Assembly (NCBI GenBank): GCA_963691705.1
Contig: OY829545.1
Location: forward strand, 15,079,569 to 15,143,568
Reading direction: 5' to 3'
Length of the DNA stretch: 64,000 nucleotides
Origin: Viola odorata
Lineage: Eukaryota > Streptophyta > Magnoliopsida > Malpighiales > Violaceae
Below, piece after piece: positions 12,445 through 26,644 of this stretch. Position 1 is the first letter of the stretch, and each line of letters begins with the position of its first letter. The translations under genes and the position numbers were made by a program. The notes beneath the pieces are model-generated. The model was not told the origin of the DNA and made no database searches. It saw nothing but the letters and a program-made list of their open reading frames with translations.

Positions 12445-15400
12445 ATGAAAGGAGGGTCGTCCCATTACGGTTTTTTAATTTTCATGCCCATTCTTTTGCT
12501 GTATTTCTTCTACAATCTTGGAAGAAATAGTTATTGCTCGGCCAAAACCCAACCCGAACCCGAACTTGAAGCAACTAATATTTTCGCCAAAACAAATGGG
12601 ACCTATTTCCAGTTGAACCGGAAACCGATGTACTTGAACGGGTTTAACGCATACTGGCTGATGTACATGGCGTCCGATCCATCAACAAGACCCAAAGTCA
12701 CATCTGCATTTCAACAAGCCTCCAAGCTTGGCATGAATGTGGCAAGAACTTGGGCTTTCAGTGACGGGTCCACCAATGACCGACCACTCCAGATCTCTCC
12801 TGGCTCCTACAACCAAGACACCTTCAAGGTTAATTACATTACCTACACTTCTTCGATACTTTTTTTTTAAACTTACACCTTACATTATACTAATATAATA
12901 AATTTTTAGAGGTAAACTATGCCAATTATTTAATTAAACATATACTAATATGATAAGATTTTAGAGGTAAATCATGTTAATTATTTAATTAAATAGAGTG
13001 TAACATATAATTTGAATCATTGATTGATGGTTTATTTTGGATGTTTTATCTTCTCTTTTATTATTAATTGAGATGATAAGTTTGCTACTTTAAGCCCTTT
13101 TGCTTCCTTTCTTATTATACAGCCTTTGGAACATCAATCTGAAGGAAAGGAGCAGAAAGCTTGAAGATTAGAGCTTAAATCAATCATTTGGTGATGGAGT
13201 TTCGTTTTCAGCTTTGCTGTCTTGAATCTGGTCCATTCGTCCCAAGGCCACTTCACCATTTTGCCGAAATCAGCTCTCCTCTAGGCCTCGACAAGAAGCA
13301 ACCTAGCGGGATTCCAGCTGGACTTGCACTGACCATGTTTTTCCGTGCTATAATTAATTATTCTCTAGTGAATTTCCTGTCTTCTTGGGACTCATTTTTA
13401 TCAGACACAAGACTTCTTGGGCCACTCCTTGTTAATCGCTTGAGCTTACAACTCCTTGGAAGAATGCAACAAACATTCTTCTTGTTTTTGGGAGAATATT
13501 CTCACTAGTGTACAAGCACTTTGAAGACAAGATTTTGGGAGCTTGTGAGCTAGTGTTGACTGACTTGGGAGAGGAGCGTGCAGGCAGAGGGAAGGACGAT
13601 TTAAGGTAGCAATTTCGGACTGAAGAGAAGAACAACAACGATCAAGAACGTAGGAGGACAGTAGGAGGAACGTGAGGAGAAAATCAGCATTTCTCCCATT
13701 TTCCAGATTTTCCAGCTTTTTGTATTTTCGGATTTCCATTTCTTGAATCATTTTCCATTATGTTTTGTAACTAAGAACCTCCATTCCTGGTAGGGATCTT
13801 GTGGTTGATAATTCCAGTAGGTTGTGAGACTCTTTGATCTTAAATAAAAACGTTTTTCATATTTCTCTCCTTCTTGTTTTAACTCCAATTTATTCATGTT
13901 TAAGTTTGAGTTTGGCCAACTTGGATTTTGATTTGAATGATTACAGTCAGTTCTCTTGTGATTAAATCACTCTTAGAGAACAGTTGTAGACAAATCAGCA
14001 GGGCATGAGGGGTATTTGCTTGGTCTAAGCTGATAGAAGGAATTGAATTAGGCGGTCATCCCATCCCGAGGCCTTGAGAAGGGCCGACCTAGGTGACAGC
14101 TGGGTCAAGTGCCAGACTAGACCAGACTCGTGGATGATGAAAGTATTCCCTTGTCTAGAAGAGGGACCTCACTGTCTTTAATCAATCTCTCAAGTGCTTC
14201 CATAAGTATTCTGATTCCTTTGTAGAAGGCTCTGCATAGCCAAGGCAAAGTGGCGGATTAGAATCTTAGGATGAACTTAGGAAGATTAGGGTATTTAAAA
14301 TGAAGTGATTCTTTTAAATACTTTTGTAGCAGGTTGGGAATCTAGTGTGAGCTGGTTCCACAACTTCTTCTATGAAAACCATTTCGAAAATGTATTTTGT
14401 CAATGATCAACAAGCATGGAATTGTCACCACATAAGGATCTCTACTAGGGATTTTCTTTCTCTTTTGTATTTCTTTATTTCTCTACTGTTTTCTTTTATG
14501 CAATCTCATTTTCGTTCTTTTTGTTTCTCAACCCATCATACTCTCACCTCTTTGCTGATTATTGTCATTTGTAGGAGCAATAAAGATTGGACCGATTTGT
14601 CCCTGTGTTCGAACCTCTTGCCGCTATCTACATTCATTTGTAGTTTAGTGACCAGTTGTAATATTTTTATTTATGCAGGGACCGCGACACCCTCGTCAAT
14701 CATATAATCTAAAATCGAGTTGTGGTGCAAAAAGAAATAAAATAACCTTAACTAAAGAGAGAGAACTTGTAAATTTCCCTGAATTAGTATTTTATTTATT
14801 TATTTTGACCATTATTAATAAGAAAAGTACACAATTTAGCTTTACTGTCTTTTTTCGGGTCTGCCCAGCCTGAATTCGGAGTAGTTAGAGCTCAATATGG
14901 TGAAACAAATTACTAGATGTCTCAACCGAAAAAGTACACAATTTGACTGATCAATATTGGGGGGTTACAATTGAGTTATATTTATTTAATTAATGTTTAT
15001 GTTTTTGCAGGGATTGGACTTTGTGGTATCAGAAGCTAGGAAATACGGGATATATTTGATACTGAGTTTGGTGAATAATTTCAGAGATTATGGCGGTAGG
15101 CCACAGTATGTTGAATGGGGAAGAGAACGTGGCCTGCAATTGACGAGCGATGATGACTTCTACACCAATCCTATGGTCAAGAACTACTACAAAAACCACG
15201 TCAAGGTAACTCCATGAGTATATATATATAGCAACGTCCCAACTAATTAAATTTGCTTTTTATAGCTCATCTCACAAAGATTTAATCAATCTATTAATTG
15301 TTCTATCTTTTCCAAAAACAGAATATTGGAATAAATCATGAGAAAATTGAAGAACTTGATAATTGTTGCAGGCTGTGGTTACAAGGATTAATTCGATAAC

Positions 15401-17487
15401 GAAGGTGGCGTACCAGGATGATTCCACCATCTTTGCATGGGAACTAATCAACGAACCTCGCTCAACTGACCCATCTGGACAAAAGATTCAGGCATTACAA
15501 TTTACTACATATTAATTCAAATAAAATATTGTTTTCTTTTCCTGAATGTCTTTAATTATAATTCTTAATTAATTAAGATCAGAAAAGAAAATAGGGTTTT
15601 TTTCTTTTTCTTTTTTCTTCTTTTACTTTTAGTAGTTGTTGCATATATATGGGCTATCAATGCAGCCATAGATTGAAATTGTAGGTCACCTCACCACCAC
15701 CATGCTCTTTCTGTTGGGTTACGGTTTTTCTTTTAGAAAAAAAGGAACACTAGCTAGCTAGCTTAGGATGTATATATGATATCGATGTCACCTCTATAAA
15801 GACGATGATAATATCCTTTTGATTTTCCCAATAAAAGGTGATTTATTTGTTGTTTACTATACCTACACGTTCATTAATCGTAACCCAAACCGATACGATT
15901 AATTTTGATTTAATAAACTGGTTAGCGTATTTAGGATTCAGATATAAAATAAAAATCGTAAGAGTGTAAGACTTAGAGCAAAGCTAAAGTTTCCATATAT
16001 ATACCTAGTTTATATATAGGATAGCATACAAATCTTATTTGACAAAAAGGAAAAGAAACCAATGAGACTGTTCCAAAGTCTGAATCATATGTATACATAA
16101 GCCTATTTCTGATTGAAGGAAAAAAACATAAACCTACTCATTTATACCGAATTCACCTATTAGGAATAATTAGTGAGTGATCTTGAGATTTAATTTCTCA
16201 AAATACTGTTGTAATATTTTAGATTCGCAACATGTACTATAGCTTTAGGTTATGAGTGGTCATAACTAATTATAATAAGCGATGGCGTGAGCAATGCCCA
16301 TATCCCACATTAATTCCCAATTACGTCAATTTCACACATCATCTCCTCCTCTCCACTTATCCTTAAAAACCAGAATATGACGACGACTTACAACATACAG
16401 TTGTGTCCTACTCCTACCTATGCACAATCATTTATTTTTGTTGGCCAGCTGTCTTTATTACATACTACTCCAAGACTGTTGATGTATACGTACTCCATAT
16501 GCGTAGTAATAACTTGTTATCAATCGGACAAGGATGGTGCTAACGTTACTATTCCAAACTAGGCCTCATCTTTTATGAGCTGGTAATTATTGCAACTCAG
16601 CTTGTTCACTTGTTCAAGTTTTTCCAAAATTGAGTTTGCGTTCTGGTTCTTCTCCTTTCCTTTCTGGGTTCGCAAATTCAGCACGGGGTCAACTATTTAG
16701 AACCATATCCAAAAATACAACTAATTATATATATATAAAAAATATCAGTAGAGATTCAAATTTATAAATATTAAAATGTAATTAAAAGGTGATCAATTTC
16801 TTGACAATTTTTTTTGTTACAGAGCTGGATTAAGGAAATGGGGGCACACGTCAAATCCATTGATCGTTACCATCTACTGGAAATTGGGCTGGAAGGATTT
16901 TATGGAGATTCAAAGAAAGGTTCTAATCCGAATAGCTACCTAATCGGCACTGATTTCATCTCCAATAACCAAATCCCTGAGATAGATTTTGCCACAATCC
17001 ATCTCTATCCTGAGCAATGGTACGTTTTTTCCCCGTTACTGTATACATTTACATTTTCGGTCTCATCGTTCTCTCCTTCTAATTTTTCTTTTTTTCAATC
17101 TCCTTGAATGTCATCCACAGGTTGCCAAATTCAAGTGAGGAAGAACAAGCTGGATTTGTGGATAGGTGGGTTAGTGACCATATCCAAGATTCCAAATCAG
17201 TGCTTAGGAAACCACTCATTATTGGGGAGTTTGGCAAGTCTTCAAAGATTGGTGGATACAGCTTGCAGAAAAGGGACAATTATCTTGGGAAAATTTATGA
17301 TGATATATGTGACAGTGTTAAGATTGGAGGCCCATTTACTGGTGGGCTCTTTTGGCAGCTCATGGCCCAAGGAATGGAGAGTTGGGGTGATGGTTATGAG
17401 GTTATCTTAGAGGAAAATCCCTCAACTGCCAACGTAATTGCTCAGCAATCTCACAAGCTAGCATCTCTTAGCAAAATGAATGGATAA
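12445..17487 (+). CDS. mannan endo-1,4-beta-mannosidase (GH5), five exons
   Basis: Exons 12445-12828, 15011-15205, 15372-15491, 16823-17019 and 17121-17487 join in frame to 420 residues, the usual size for plant endo-beta-mannanases, which hydrolyse cell-wall mannans. Residues 1-33 form a signal peptide or N-terminal anchor. Landmarks are [34 protein letters not shown], the acid/base glutamate in FAWELINEP (about 221), the EIGLEGFYG block, and the nucleophile glutamate in LIIGEFG (about 335). All key residues are present. Introns 1, 2 and 4 are GT-AG. Intron 3 (15492-16822) starts with GC and has a poor donor (CAG|GCATTA), and no nearby GT rescues the frame. Intron 1 is 2.2 kb and holds a foreign-looking block. 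It is either functional through a rare GC-AG intron or recently impaired. Confidence 0.9.
13120..14700. other. less AT-rich block inside mannanase intron 1, probable transposon-derived insert
   Basis: The flanking intron is strongly AT-rich, but about 13120-14700 has balanced composition and transcript-like texture: purine-rich openings, a segment near 13760-13860 resembling a 3' UTR, and several weak splice-like sites. No terminal repeats, target duplication or coding domain could be identified, so its class is unknown. Confidence 0.35.
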
Positions 17488-17962
17488 TAAAATTTATGAA
17501 ATAAATAAACAATCTGGAAAGTTACATTTCGATCTATCCATGTAACTCAAGCTCATTTCTGATGAGTCATTATCTTCAGCTATATTAATATGATTATGAA
17601 TTCAAGACGTAATTTCTTCTGTCTTTTTTGATACAAGCAGATATTTGTTTTATCCAAATGTGTGTACAGAAAGCTCTGATATACTCGACATTAGTCACCT
17701 GTCCGGAGGAGGCAGTCAATAGTTTTGTTCTATGATAAACACCAGCTTATGGGATGTGGACTAAAAATGAACTGAATATGTGCATCTAACCTAGCATCCG
17801 CAGATTGGATCGACTCCAGGTCGAATCGATTTTCTGAGTGATGTGTCAGGTGGAGAAACTTGTATCACACGGATGAAGAAAGGGGTAACATGGTAGAAAA
17901 CTGACTAGCTGATTTCTATACATTATTAATACACTTATAAGAGAATTTACAGATCTGGCATG
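17488..17962. other. convergent 3' region between mannanase and paladin-like genes
   Basis: Only 475 bases separate the two stop codons, so both 3' UTRs must lie here and may overlap. AATAAA-like hexamers follow the mannanase stop (about 17488-17510). Nothing else is seen. Confidence 0.5.
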
Positions 17963-20900
17963 TCATTTATCGATCCTCAGGTTATTACATAGATGCCCTA
18001 GTTCAGGTCTTGCATTCATCCATGTCGTGAATTTCGTCTCGGTTGCATTGGTGGAATAGAGGTACGACCTGAATGTGATGAGATAGAAGTAGCGCCTGCA
18101 ATCAGGGTGGGAAATGGAAATAATCATCAGAGATAAGACTCGAACCCGGGTCCCTGCTAGGCGTGGTACTTCGCTACCGCTAAACTACATGATCAATGCC
18201 CAGAATGGGTGTTAAGCTACAAGAAAATGAAGATTTGAACAAACTAACCTTAAAGCCTTGATTCCCAAATCCATGAGGTGTGTGCGCTGCTCATCATCAA
18301 CATCAGGAAATTTCCGAAGTTCCTTGCTGTAATGGAAAATAACATCACGTAAATGTCCAGCCCCTGCACACCTGTAAAAGAAAGGGAAGAACTCAGCACC
18401 AGATATCAAATCAATAACGGTAACAAAATTATAGCAGGGAGAAACCAACTACCGAAACAATGTAAAAGTAAAACAAATGAACGCGCGACTTTGGGAGTTA
18501 TTCCCATCAATCCAAGACAAGGACAACTGGACAACTATTATAATTGAGACGGGCGATTTCTTACTACGCAATCAAAAGCGTAATCCTAAAGTTTGGAAGG
18601 GTACAACATCAATTTTGCTTGAGATACTTTTAAAGAAAGGATAGATTAATAGACACGTACTTCTCTATAATGTTGTCAACATCTGCTTTGCTCATTGGAC
18701 CATGCAAGAGAACTCTTGTAAGGTTTAGTATGTCACGATAATCACCCATCCTGAGAGCTTCTTCGTCAGACAATTGAGAAGGTAATTCAGGCATAGAAAC
18801 TGTACGCATGCCAGCCAATGGTTGAGGAGTCTTTGGTGTGAAATTTGCATCTGCATCAAGTCTAATACATAAAATTGCCATTGCATATGCAATTCCTCCA
18901 AACCCAGTGTGGGAAACAAAAAGGTAGCTCCCTGCACAGCTATAGGTAAAATTTGGTTTAGATTTCCCGTCAAGGATATACTTCCAGTCAGAAAGAATTA
19001 TATAACTAATCAGTAATAACATTCAACAAAATTTCCAAGATAACAGTAATGGTATGCAATCAAACAATTAAAGAATCCAAGAATGCTAATCTTCACAATG
19101 CCCGAAAGAAAATATGCCAACCCACTTCCATCAACTGAATTTAACTAAGCCTCCCGATGCACAGGATGGTCACATTATTCATTCCCTTCAATCAATTTTG
19201 TTTAGACTAAAGATTCTGGGATTTTTTTTCTGGTTAATATACCACGTAAGGGTTCCGGGTAAAGGTAAGTTAGTATTGTATCCAAAGAACTTAAAATGTT
19301 TCAAAAACCTGGACCTTATGACCAGTTGAGTACACTCTCAATTTACAAGGGTGTTTATCTAGGGAAACATTTGAAGAAATTCATACTTTTTAGCAGCTTA
19401 AGCAGCAATCTGAACAGCAGACATTAAACCATCTTCAACCACTGTAACTATTCAACTAGGTATGAGCGACCCAATTCATGGAAACAAAATGATGATACAA
19501 TGAAAAGAAGTGATGTGGTACTTACTTATTTTTACAGCACTGGATTGCATCAACATCAGAAGCTAAAGCCTCCCTCTCCCGAGTTAAAGGTACCCTTCTA
19601 TACAGTATATCATAACCCTCATCATTTAGAGCAGAATACACTTCCTTTGGTGTCTTCACATCGTCAGGAAAGATGTTCTCCCAGTACCCTATGACACTGG
19701 ACTGATTTCTTTCCGGGTTATATTCTTCACGATGCAAAAGTATTCGACCGCCAGACTTTTTCACCTCAGCCACTATATCTTCTTTTAGACGTGCCTCCAT
19801 GTGCTCAACCTATATGGTTACAGATAAAGACATTAGTAACATACTTGTCTTTCCAAACTGAACATGTGACAAACAAACAAAAAGTCAAATGATGACATAC
19901 CACAGAACCAGAAATTCCAACATGCTTTAGTGTTTCAACAGGTTTATTCAGCTCCCTGAGGACAAATGGTGTGTCATTAATGTAAACAACAGCTTCTTCT
20001 CTGAGATCAGTCAATATCACTTTCTGAGAAGCAGATCCTTCCCCTTTGGACTTTGCACCCAAATATGCGAGCACCTTTCTCGCACCAAAGATTGTTGGAG
20101 TTGCCATGCTATACACAGGGTATCCATCTACCTGTATCATACACAGTCCTCACTTCAAATTATGTATCAAGTTATATTCAAGTAATTAGCTTTCTAGAAA
20201 ACTATGTAGAGTGGCAGAGAGAAGGGGTGACGCATGGAAATAGGAATATGCAAAAAATAATACATTCAGGACAATACTGACGTGCCAAAACCAATAAAAC
20301 CACATTACAAAAGCATCATGAGTCACTGATCCTGGAATGCCAAAAGACCTCTTATCCAATGCTCCGCTAGCAGGCGAAGAATAGTCCTTTGGGTAAAACA
20401 TTAAGCACATTTCTGGGAAGTCCTATTTTGTAAGCTTATGTTAACGTAATCGTCAATGCATCCCGGAACAAGACACAGAACTAGATACATCTATCTCCTA
20501 CATGCAGGCCTACAACATAACCATTTAAAAAGAGAAGAAAAAAATCAAGTGCTACTAGGTGCACCTTGTAAACATGTGGTGCTCCATGGATTTGCATGTG
20601 GATCGACCTCCTCTGGCCAGGGAAAAGGTACGTTTTAAGTATGGAACCTTTTCCCAAAACTGATCCATTTCGGGCTGTGATAGAGGCTTCCATGACTGCA
20701 TCTCCATGCTGGGATTCCTGGGGGGTTCTCAATTCCTCCTGCATCAGAAGGCACACAAGTATACAAATTATAAAATAAAAATAAAAATAAAAAGTCCATA
20801 TCACCAAAAGTTCCAAATACGTGGAAGAAAATATTACAGGAACAGTGAAAAACCGCCCAGGCCTCAGTCTTATGCTCCATTTCATCGCTTGAATCTCAGA

Positions 20901-23900
20901 TCTCTGATGCAGCCAGCTCTTAAAGGTCATCTTTGAGTCTCCTTGCCCACAAAATGCATCAAATGCTTCACTTCCAAGATAGGCTGCAAAAGCAATCATA
21001 CGGAAGTACCTCTCCAAGTATTCAGCACCACGGTTCAATGCCACTCTCCTCACTCTTGGTTCAACATGTTGTTGATTGACCACTTTCCTGTATTGCAGAA
21101 CAGCTTGACGTATGTTCTGAAGTGCAGAGCATCTGTCAATAATAGCATCCAAAGCCTCCCGGCATTCCACCCCATTGTCGAATAGTCTTGTTATCTTCCA
21201 CAACAGGAGGATATCATCAATACCAAAAGCGTGGACTTTCTCTGTCTCAGCTCTTACATGGGCAATAGAGGCTGTGGAGGATGCCGTAGTGTTATGCCCA
21301 CTGTCATCACCACTTGAGCTTCCACTATCCACCTCTTCATGAGTCATATCATCAACTAGGACCCTGATTGGCCTGCCATAATCTATTCTAAGTTTAACGA
21401 GACAAGCAATTACAGTGCCAGTGGTTGTCCTCCCCCTTCCCATCTATAATGTCAAAAGCAATCGGTAACAGAAAAAATAAGTAAACATACTTTGGCAAAA
21501 AGAGATAAAATTAATGAAGCTGATAATGCAAACATACAACAGTAGAAAGAATGAAAAGTCAACCTGGCAATTGAAAACGAAAGCAGTATCCTTGGAAGCA
21601 GAAGCAATATTCGCTGCCAAAATGTCAAAGTCAGAACTTTTTGGAGCTTTACCATCAGTAATTGGTACACGAGCATACTTAATGGGAAAGCCGTCAGACT
21701 CTAAGCTTTTGAAGACCTCAAGCGGGGTCTTAATAGAATTAGAATCCACATGCTCCCAAGCATCAAAAATCTGGCGGTCATCTGTTTCATGAATGACCAT
21801 TATAGCACCTCCATATCGTTCAGCTTCTCGCAGCATATCTTCTTTTAACCGAGCTTCCATTCTCTCAACCCTCTCACGACCAATCCCCTGAAAGTGTATC
21901 ATAAGCTCAACTTTACCAACCATAGACCAATATTTTCAAATTCTCAAATACAAATACAAAAAGGGGGGGGAAATGAAATGGCCACAAGCCACAGCTTGCA
22001 AGAATCAAGAGGCCTGCAGTCTTTAAATAGATTGAAAAACAAGTGGAACATCAGGATTGTACAAGAACTCCCTAGACATTCAGTGACCCAACAGAGCGGA
22101 TGCGCGGCATAAACATTTTAGAGCTTCTGTTATGTTTTAAAATAGTGAATGTGCAACAGTTAGTGTGTGCTCCAAATCACAATAGTCCCGCTCAACTTAC
22201 GAGGAAGGATTATGTCTTTCAGGCACAATGGATTACTTTTGGGATGTCTGTGCTATGTAGTCTTATAGTTAAAATACAGCCATAGTCATCAAAAGTCAAT
22301 TCACATTATTATTGGTCAAAGAGAATGATACTTTTCAAGCATACTTAGCTCAATCTACTGTTAAGGCTACTTCTATTCACCAAACCACGATAATAAGAAT
22401 CAGAAAATCTGCTATCTTATAACATTATCAAGGACACGAAATCATTTGCCTAGTAAAAAATGATTGTAACTTTTTAATGTCATGGAAAGATGGTAGTCTT
22501 ACCGTGTATTCCAACATGTTCTTGTAGGGTCTTTCAACCTCACGAAGCACAAATGGTTTTCCATTGATATATATAACAGGTTCCTCTCTCATATTGTGCC
22601 AGAAAACAGGGCGACCACCTTCAGAGCTTCCAATTCTCCTTATGACGGACAAAATACCATCAATGGTTGGGTTTGCAACGCCATAAACAGGAAACCCAGG
22701 AACTTCTCTGAAATTAGGTGCACCCTCTACTCTCTCTGGCAAAGTTAGGTTTTGGCAACCAGGGCAGTGGTCACTTTTGAGGACAGTTTGACTACCTAGA
22801 ACCTCCCCATTCCTCAGGGCAGCAACTACCCCCATCTCATGAGGGCGGCCATCAGCAGACTCAGCAATCTTCATCAGTGATGGTTTTAGACTTGAGTATC
22901 CGAGCGCACCCATTGGATCTCTCCTAAGCAACCTGTAATCATAATTCCAGTAACAGACATAAATTTTGAGCCTGCATAGGATTGGGGTTATCCAATATAT
23001 GAGATCTACCAAACTTATGATACTGAAATCTCGAGTCAACCATGATTAAATTCTCTTGTTTACGATTGAAAAAGAACAGTAAAAGCATATAATAAGTTAG
23101 CAAGTAAATAAAACATAAATGCAGGTGCATTCTCTCATACCTGTCACACGTATCAGGCTAGAATGGATACAAGTTTTAATTGTTTTATTTTTCAAACACA
23201 TTAAGATTTCATTAGAATATTTCACAAACTATCCCATACTGCAGTAGGATGAACCCCTGACCTCCTAAGAAACCCCCCTAACCCCTCACCCCTGGTCCAA
23301 CCATAGTGGCTTATGTATCCAAAATTTTAACAACATTCAAGAACAGTAGTTTCATTGGACCAAAAAAATTCAAGAAATTAACCACAGCAGAAGGAAACCT
23401 AGGCTTTTGGGATAGCATTGAAACATAAGAATGCAAATTCCTGGCATATATTTTAAATAGCCAGGCTTGCATTTAAGTATTCAATCATTCAAGTATGAAA
23501 AATTGTGCACTCTAGTGACAAGCAAAGATTTCAGTACGATACTGTACAGCATCAACAGAGACCAAAGATGCACAATAGTGTGTTGACAATTAGAAGAAAA
23601 AGGTCCAAAAGATTTATGGCTGATAGGAGTCCACCCAACTACGGAGTGATAGAGACTTGAGACATCAGAGAGTAACTCAAAATGATTTGTTAGCATATTA
23701 TTGATCTAAGCCTAAATAATCTATAAAGCGGAGGAAAATATCCAGTGTTCATACTACTCCATAAGCACTGAAAATTCAATCAGTAGCATCTCACTTCTGC
23801 ATTTCAAAAGTCTAATTAATTCAGTATCCTAGAAACCCAAGACATGCAAACTTACAAAACAGTATACAATATAGTTATGATGTCTTCACCTTCGAATAAT

Positions 23901-26644
23901 GCTATACAGTTCTGGTCGTGCTCTCATCCAGTCAGCATAACTGCTATGATGAAAAGAACTAGAACGAAGGGCGTCTCTCTCTGAATGAATATATACAGTA
24001 AAGCATATGAGGAAGTAATATCTTTCTAAGTATTCAACAAAGAAAGAAAGTGATGCTGCTCTCTTCATCTCATCTGGTTGTCGAAGAATACTGTTACGAT
24101 AGGTGGCAATCGCTTCACGTAAGTTCTGCATTTCAAACATTTAATATTGATGAAACCCTAAAATTAGCAGAAAAATAAAGACTAAAAATCATAAGGATGT
24201 TATAAATCTTAGGTGAATCAAGTAGGAAAAGTCATAGATGCATAGACCCATACCTGCATGGCGGCACACTTGTCAATGACTTTATCAACTTGTCGTTTTC
24301 CTTCAACACCCCCCTAAACCCATACCACTGGTTAATAAAACATGAAGAAAATAATAATACCTTCTCGAGAATAAAGAGAATCAGCAAAATAAATGACTTA
24401 ATATTGAGAGATGAGAAGATATGTTAAGTACCTCTAAGACCCGGGTCAAGCTTCTTATGACTGCATATTCTCCTCTACGAATTGCCTCCTCTGAGTTGGG
24501 GAAATTGTCAGTGGCATGAGAACCAGAATCAAAAACTCTCCCCATGGAATTGGTTCTCCGAATGCCTAATTTACACGAACAGAATAAATACAACATCAGC
24601 AGCTGTCACAAAATTTAATGCTTATGCACATTAAATAAAGATAAAGCTATAAGAACAATTCCCTTATGAGAGCTATTAATCAAAAGTAAAACAATAGTAG
24701 CGGAAGTCATATCTTTACCTGAAGCTCCAATACGGTTGAGGTAAACCAATGTCGCTATCACCATCCCGGTTGTAGTTCGACCACGTCCCATTTGACAGTT
24801 AAATATAATATCAGTATTTGGTTCTGCTTGATAAATTCTATCCACCTGGCAATATATAGATCAAAGGACATTTCTCATAATCCATCACTCAGTATAAGTG
24901 TTTTCTTTTTCTGAAATGCCTATCGTATAAAGTATTTGAAACCACTAATTCTGGGTGAAATAAATAAATAAGAAACTACTCACTAAGATATCAAAATCCC
25001 CCTCCTCCGGTGATTTTTCGTCAGTTATTGGAACACGCTCGTAATCAAAATGGTAGCCTTCCACTTGTAATTCCTCAATTACCTACAACATGTAAATATA
25101 GTTTGTGCCAATGAGTCAGAATTTAGGAGTTTAATCAAGTTTTGTTTTTCATTCCTTAGACAGAATAAGTTCAATTTGTTATACTTCTAGTGGTGTCTTC
25201 ACAGAATCACAAGATACCGGCTCCCATTGGTCTACCATCTGACCATCTGGAAGTTCATCAGTGACAAGTATCTTATTTCCATATCTGCAACTCGGACGTA
25301 TAAATACAGGTTGTTATTATGCAAAAAAAGAGTAATCAATGATAAACACACGAAATCATAACGTACTATAGATGAGCACAGCAGTTCAAAGGAGTACCTT
25401 GAAGCTTCTACAAGGATATCCTCTTTTAACCGGGCCTCCATTGCTTCGACCCTAGACCTGTTGATTCCCTAATTCAATATAACAAACTATCAATTTGAAT
25501 TCTATCCCAAAATAAAAGAGACTATTAATTTAAAACACATACACAGGTTTGGATGCGATGCATATGCAATGTAGTACTTCGTTTCAGCAAAAGCACATCA
25601 TACATTTGAAAAATCTCGTAGTTAACCCAGCATGAAAAACAAAGAAAAAAATTCTATAATCGCACAGCGGCATGGAATCAAAGCATTGCCAGAAAAATAG
25701 ACCTCGCATCTGTAACTAAATAGTATGGATACTCTATTGAAAACTTACCATTTTCTAATGATTACACTTCAAAGGACACCAATAAGGATATCACATACAA
25801 ACTTACATTGAAGACAAAAGTGCTAAATGTAATGTGGAAAATGGAAACAGAAGGAGTATGATGAGGGAAATCTCGGATATAATGGGAAAAGAAGTAAAGT
25901 GTGCATAAAAAACTAAATTCCTTAACAAATAGCATACCGTATACTCAAGGTTAGAGAAGGGCCTCCCAACATCACGCAAGACAAAGGGACGTCCATTAAC
26001 GTACACCAACTGTCACAAAATTGAAAAACAGACAAAGAAAGGAATGTCATAATGAGGACATATGGTAGTAGATACAGATGAACACTTGAATAAATAGCTT
26101 GACATCAAATGGAAATTGAAAATTAAACAAAATTATCTTTACCGGCTCCTCACGAAGGTTAAACCACAAAATATTCGCTTTCTTCCCACCTTTTTGGGTC
26201 CTAATGTGCTTGATAACATTACGAATTCCCTCAATTTTGGGGATAGCAACTCCATGAACTGGTAGCGACTCCGCCTATCATATCAAACCACAAATGAGTA
26301 AACCCAAAAAGCAATAAAACAACAGAGGACTACTCATTCTGGCACTTCAAAATTAAACAGCAGAGTAATACTCAAAACCTAATCTAATAAACACATTGTG
26401 ACCAGAAACCTTAGCCATAACATAAACTACCACACAAGCGCAATGTCAGCAGAAAACAAACACAAAGCCGGTATTAGAAGTGAGGATTGACCTGACGGTA
26501 ATTAGGAGCGCCGTCGATTTGAGGAGTTAGGCGTTTGTTTTGGCAGCCAGGGAAATGGTCGCTCTTCAAGATAGTTTTCTTTCCCAGGACTGATCCGCCT
26601 CTCAGCTTCATGACCTGCTCCGGCTCCTTCGACATAGACGACAT
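17963..26644 (-). CDS. paladin-like protein with three tandem tyrosine-phosphatase-like repeats, 19 exons
   Basis: Nineteen minus-strand exons join in frame to 1255 residues: 26644-26492, 26274-26143, 26009-25938, 25468-25398, 25284-25185, 25082-24984, 24845-24719, 24565-24432, 24313-24254, 24125-23890, 22932-22503, 21887-21564, 21443-20838, 20738-20565, 20131-19901, 19809-19526, 18939-18661, 18371-18249, 18095-17963. All introns are GT-AG. Each repeat has a GSVLG...K opening, a PVHGVA/PVYGVA segment, a VYVNGRPFVLR block and a MEARLKEDI helix. Repeats 1 and 2 keep the phosphatase-like loop CQMGRGRTTTG (cysteines near 226 and 645). Repeat 3 has SHTGFGG (about 1088) and lacks the cysteine. Paladin homologues are viewed as pseudo- or atypical phosphatases and act in signalling in animals; the plant role is not established. 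Start ATG 26644 gives the conserved N-terminus. Full length and intact. Confidence 0.93.
18120..18195 (-). repeat. tRNA-derived SINE-like fragment in the last paladin intron
   Basis: On the minus strand the intron (18248-18096) contains TAGTTTAGCGGTAG (18187-18174), a good Pol III A box, and GGTTCGAGTC (18146-18137), a good B box, spaced as in a tRNA head. The flanking arms do not fold as a complete tRNA, so a SINE head is more likely. It ends about 25 bases before the final exon's acceptor. Confidence 0.55.

Noticed and set aside
18135..18195. A true tRNA gene in the paladin intron
   Set aside because: A and B boxes are present, but acceptor and anticodon stems do not pair well; a SINE head fits better.
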